The notes under the pieces are model-generated. The model was not told the DNA's origin. It saw only the letters and a list, made by a program, of their open reading frames with translations, and did no database searches. Position numbers and translations under genes: made by a program. 11,968 bases of DNA from contig JAISXJ010000142.1 in assembly GCA_031270565.1 (NCBI GenBank), forward strand, positions 1 to 11,968. The letters are read 5' to 3'. Every line of letters starts with the position of its first letter. Within the stretch, counting starts at the first letter, position 1. This DNA comes from Prevotellaceae bacterium. Lineage in GTDB: Bacteria > Bacteroidota > Bacteroidia > Bacteroidales > Paludibacteraceae. Below, one piece after another: positions 11,916-11,968 of this stretch.

Positions 11916-11968
11916 AAACTTTTCGATTTACGCTTAACAACGCGAAGTTTCTTTGCGTTGCTTTGCCA

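Larger units (their letters stand above)
11614..11968. other. Non-coding tail with repeats, a promoter box and a possible gene start
   Basis: After the symporter stop come: a TTAGCCG palindrome with heptamer tail (11624-11690); ATTCACTATTC direct repeats (11697-11724); a -7 box TATCTTTG (11735-11742); a 44-codon ORF (11781-11915) crossing a run of nine C; and a CAACGC/GCGTTG hairpin (11938-11960) at the window edge. No established gene is recognised. Confidence 0.55.

Overview
The window looks like a chromosomal segment of a Bacteroidota, probably Bacteroidales. The evidence is: -7 boxes of the TAnnTTTG type in front of genes, AT-rich leaders without Shine-Dalgarno sequences, a GxxExxY-family gene, a DUF6922-like gene, and generally Bacteroidales-like protein sequences. 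No rRNA, tRNA or CRISPR array was seen.

Layout. (1) Bases 1-217 are non-coding, with small palindromes and heptamer-like simple sequence. (2) 218-3780, minus strand, is a tight operon: cysS (cysteinyl-tRNA synthetase), a sodium:solute symporter, then engB/ysxC (ribosome-assembly GTPase). A -7 box lies just upstream of cysS. (3) 3781-4386 is a roughly 600-base gene-free mosaic: simple repeats, two fold-back elements, a second copy of a TTAGCCG palindrome, a short sequence resembling an insertion-sequence end, and a -7 box. (4) 4387-8594, plus strand, is an AT-rich accessory block: a 21-codon relic of a GT2 glycosyltransferase, a DUF6922-like small gene, an intact GT2, a GT14-like enzyme, a GxxExxY PD-(D/E)XK nuclease-like gene and a second GT2. 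Six copies of a 62-base imperfect palindrome (R1-R6) sit in the gaps. (5) 8576-11613, plus strand, returns to housekeeping genes: thiL, rpiB and a second sodium:solute symporter paralogous to the first. (6) 11614-11968 is non-coding or a gene start: a third TTAGCCG palindrome, a -7 box, and a small ORF that crosses a run of nine C.

How it fits together. The glycosyltransferases probably build a surface glycan (LPS or another polysaccharide). They look like an island inserted between two housekeeping blocks. The last glycosyltransferase overlaps thiL by 19 bases and has the only good promoter-like box before thiL, so thiL-rpiB-symporter may be transcribed with it.

The most unusual part is 6834-7488. 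Two pairs of 62-base palindromes, with identical 12-base spacers, bracket a single nuclease-like gene. The downstream pair supplies that gene's last codon and its stop. This looks like a repeat-bounded gene cassette. Nearby, a decapitated glycosyltransferase start is joined by a TAATG overlap to an antitoxin-like gene that has no partner.
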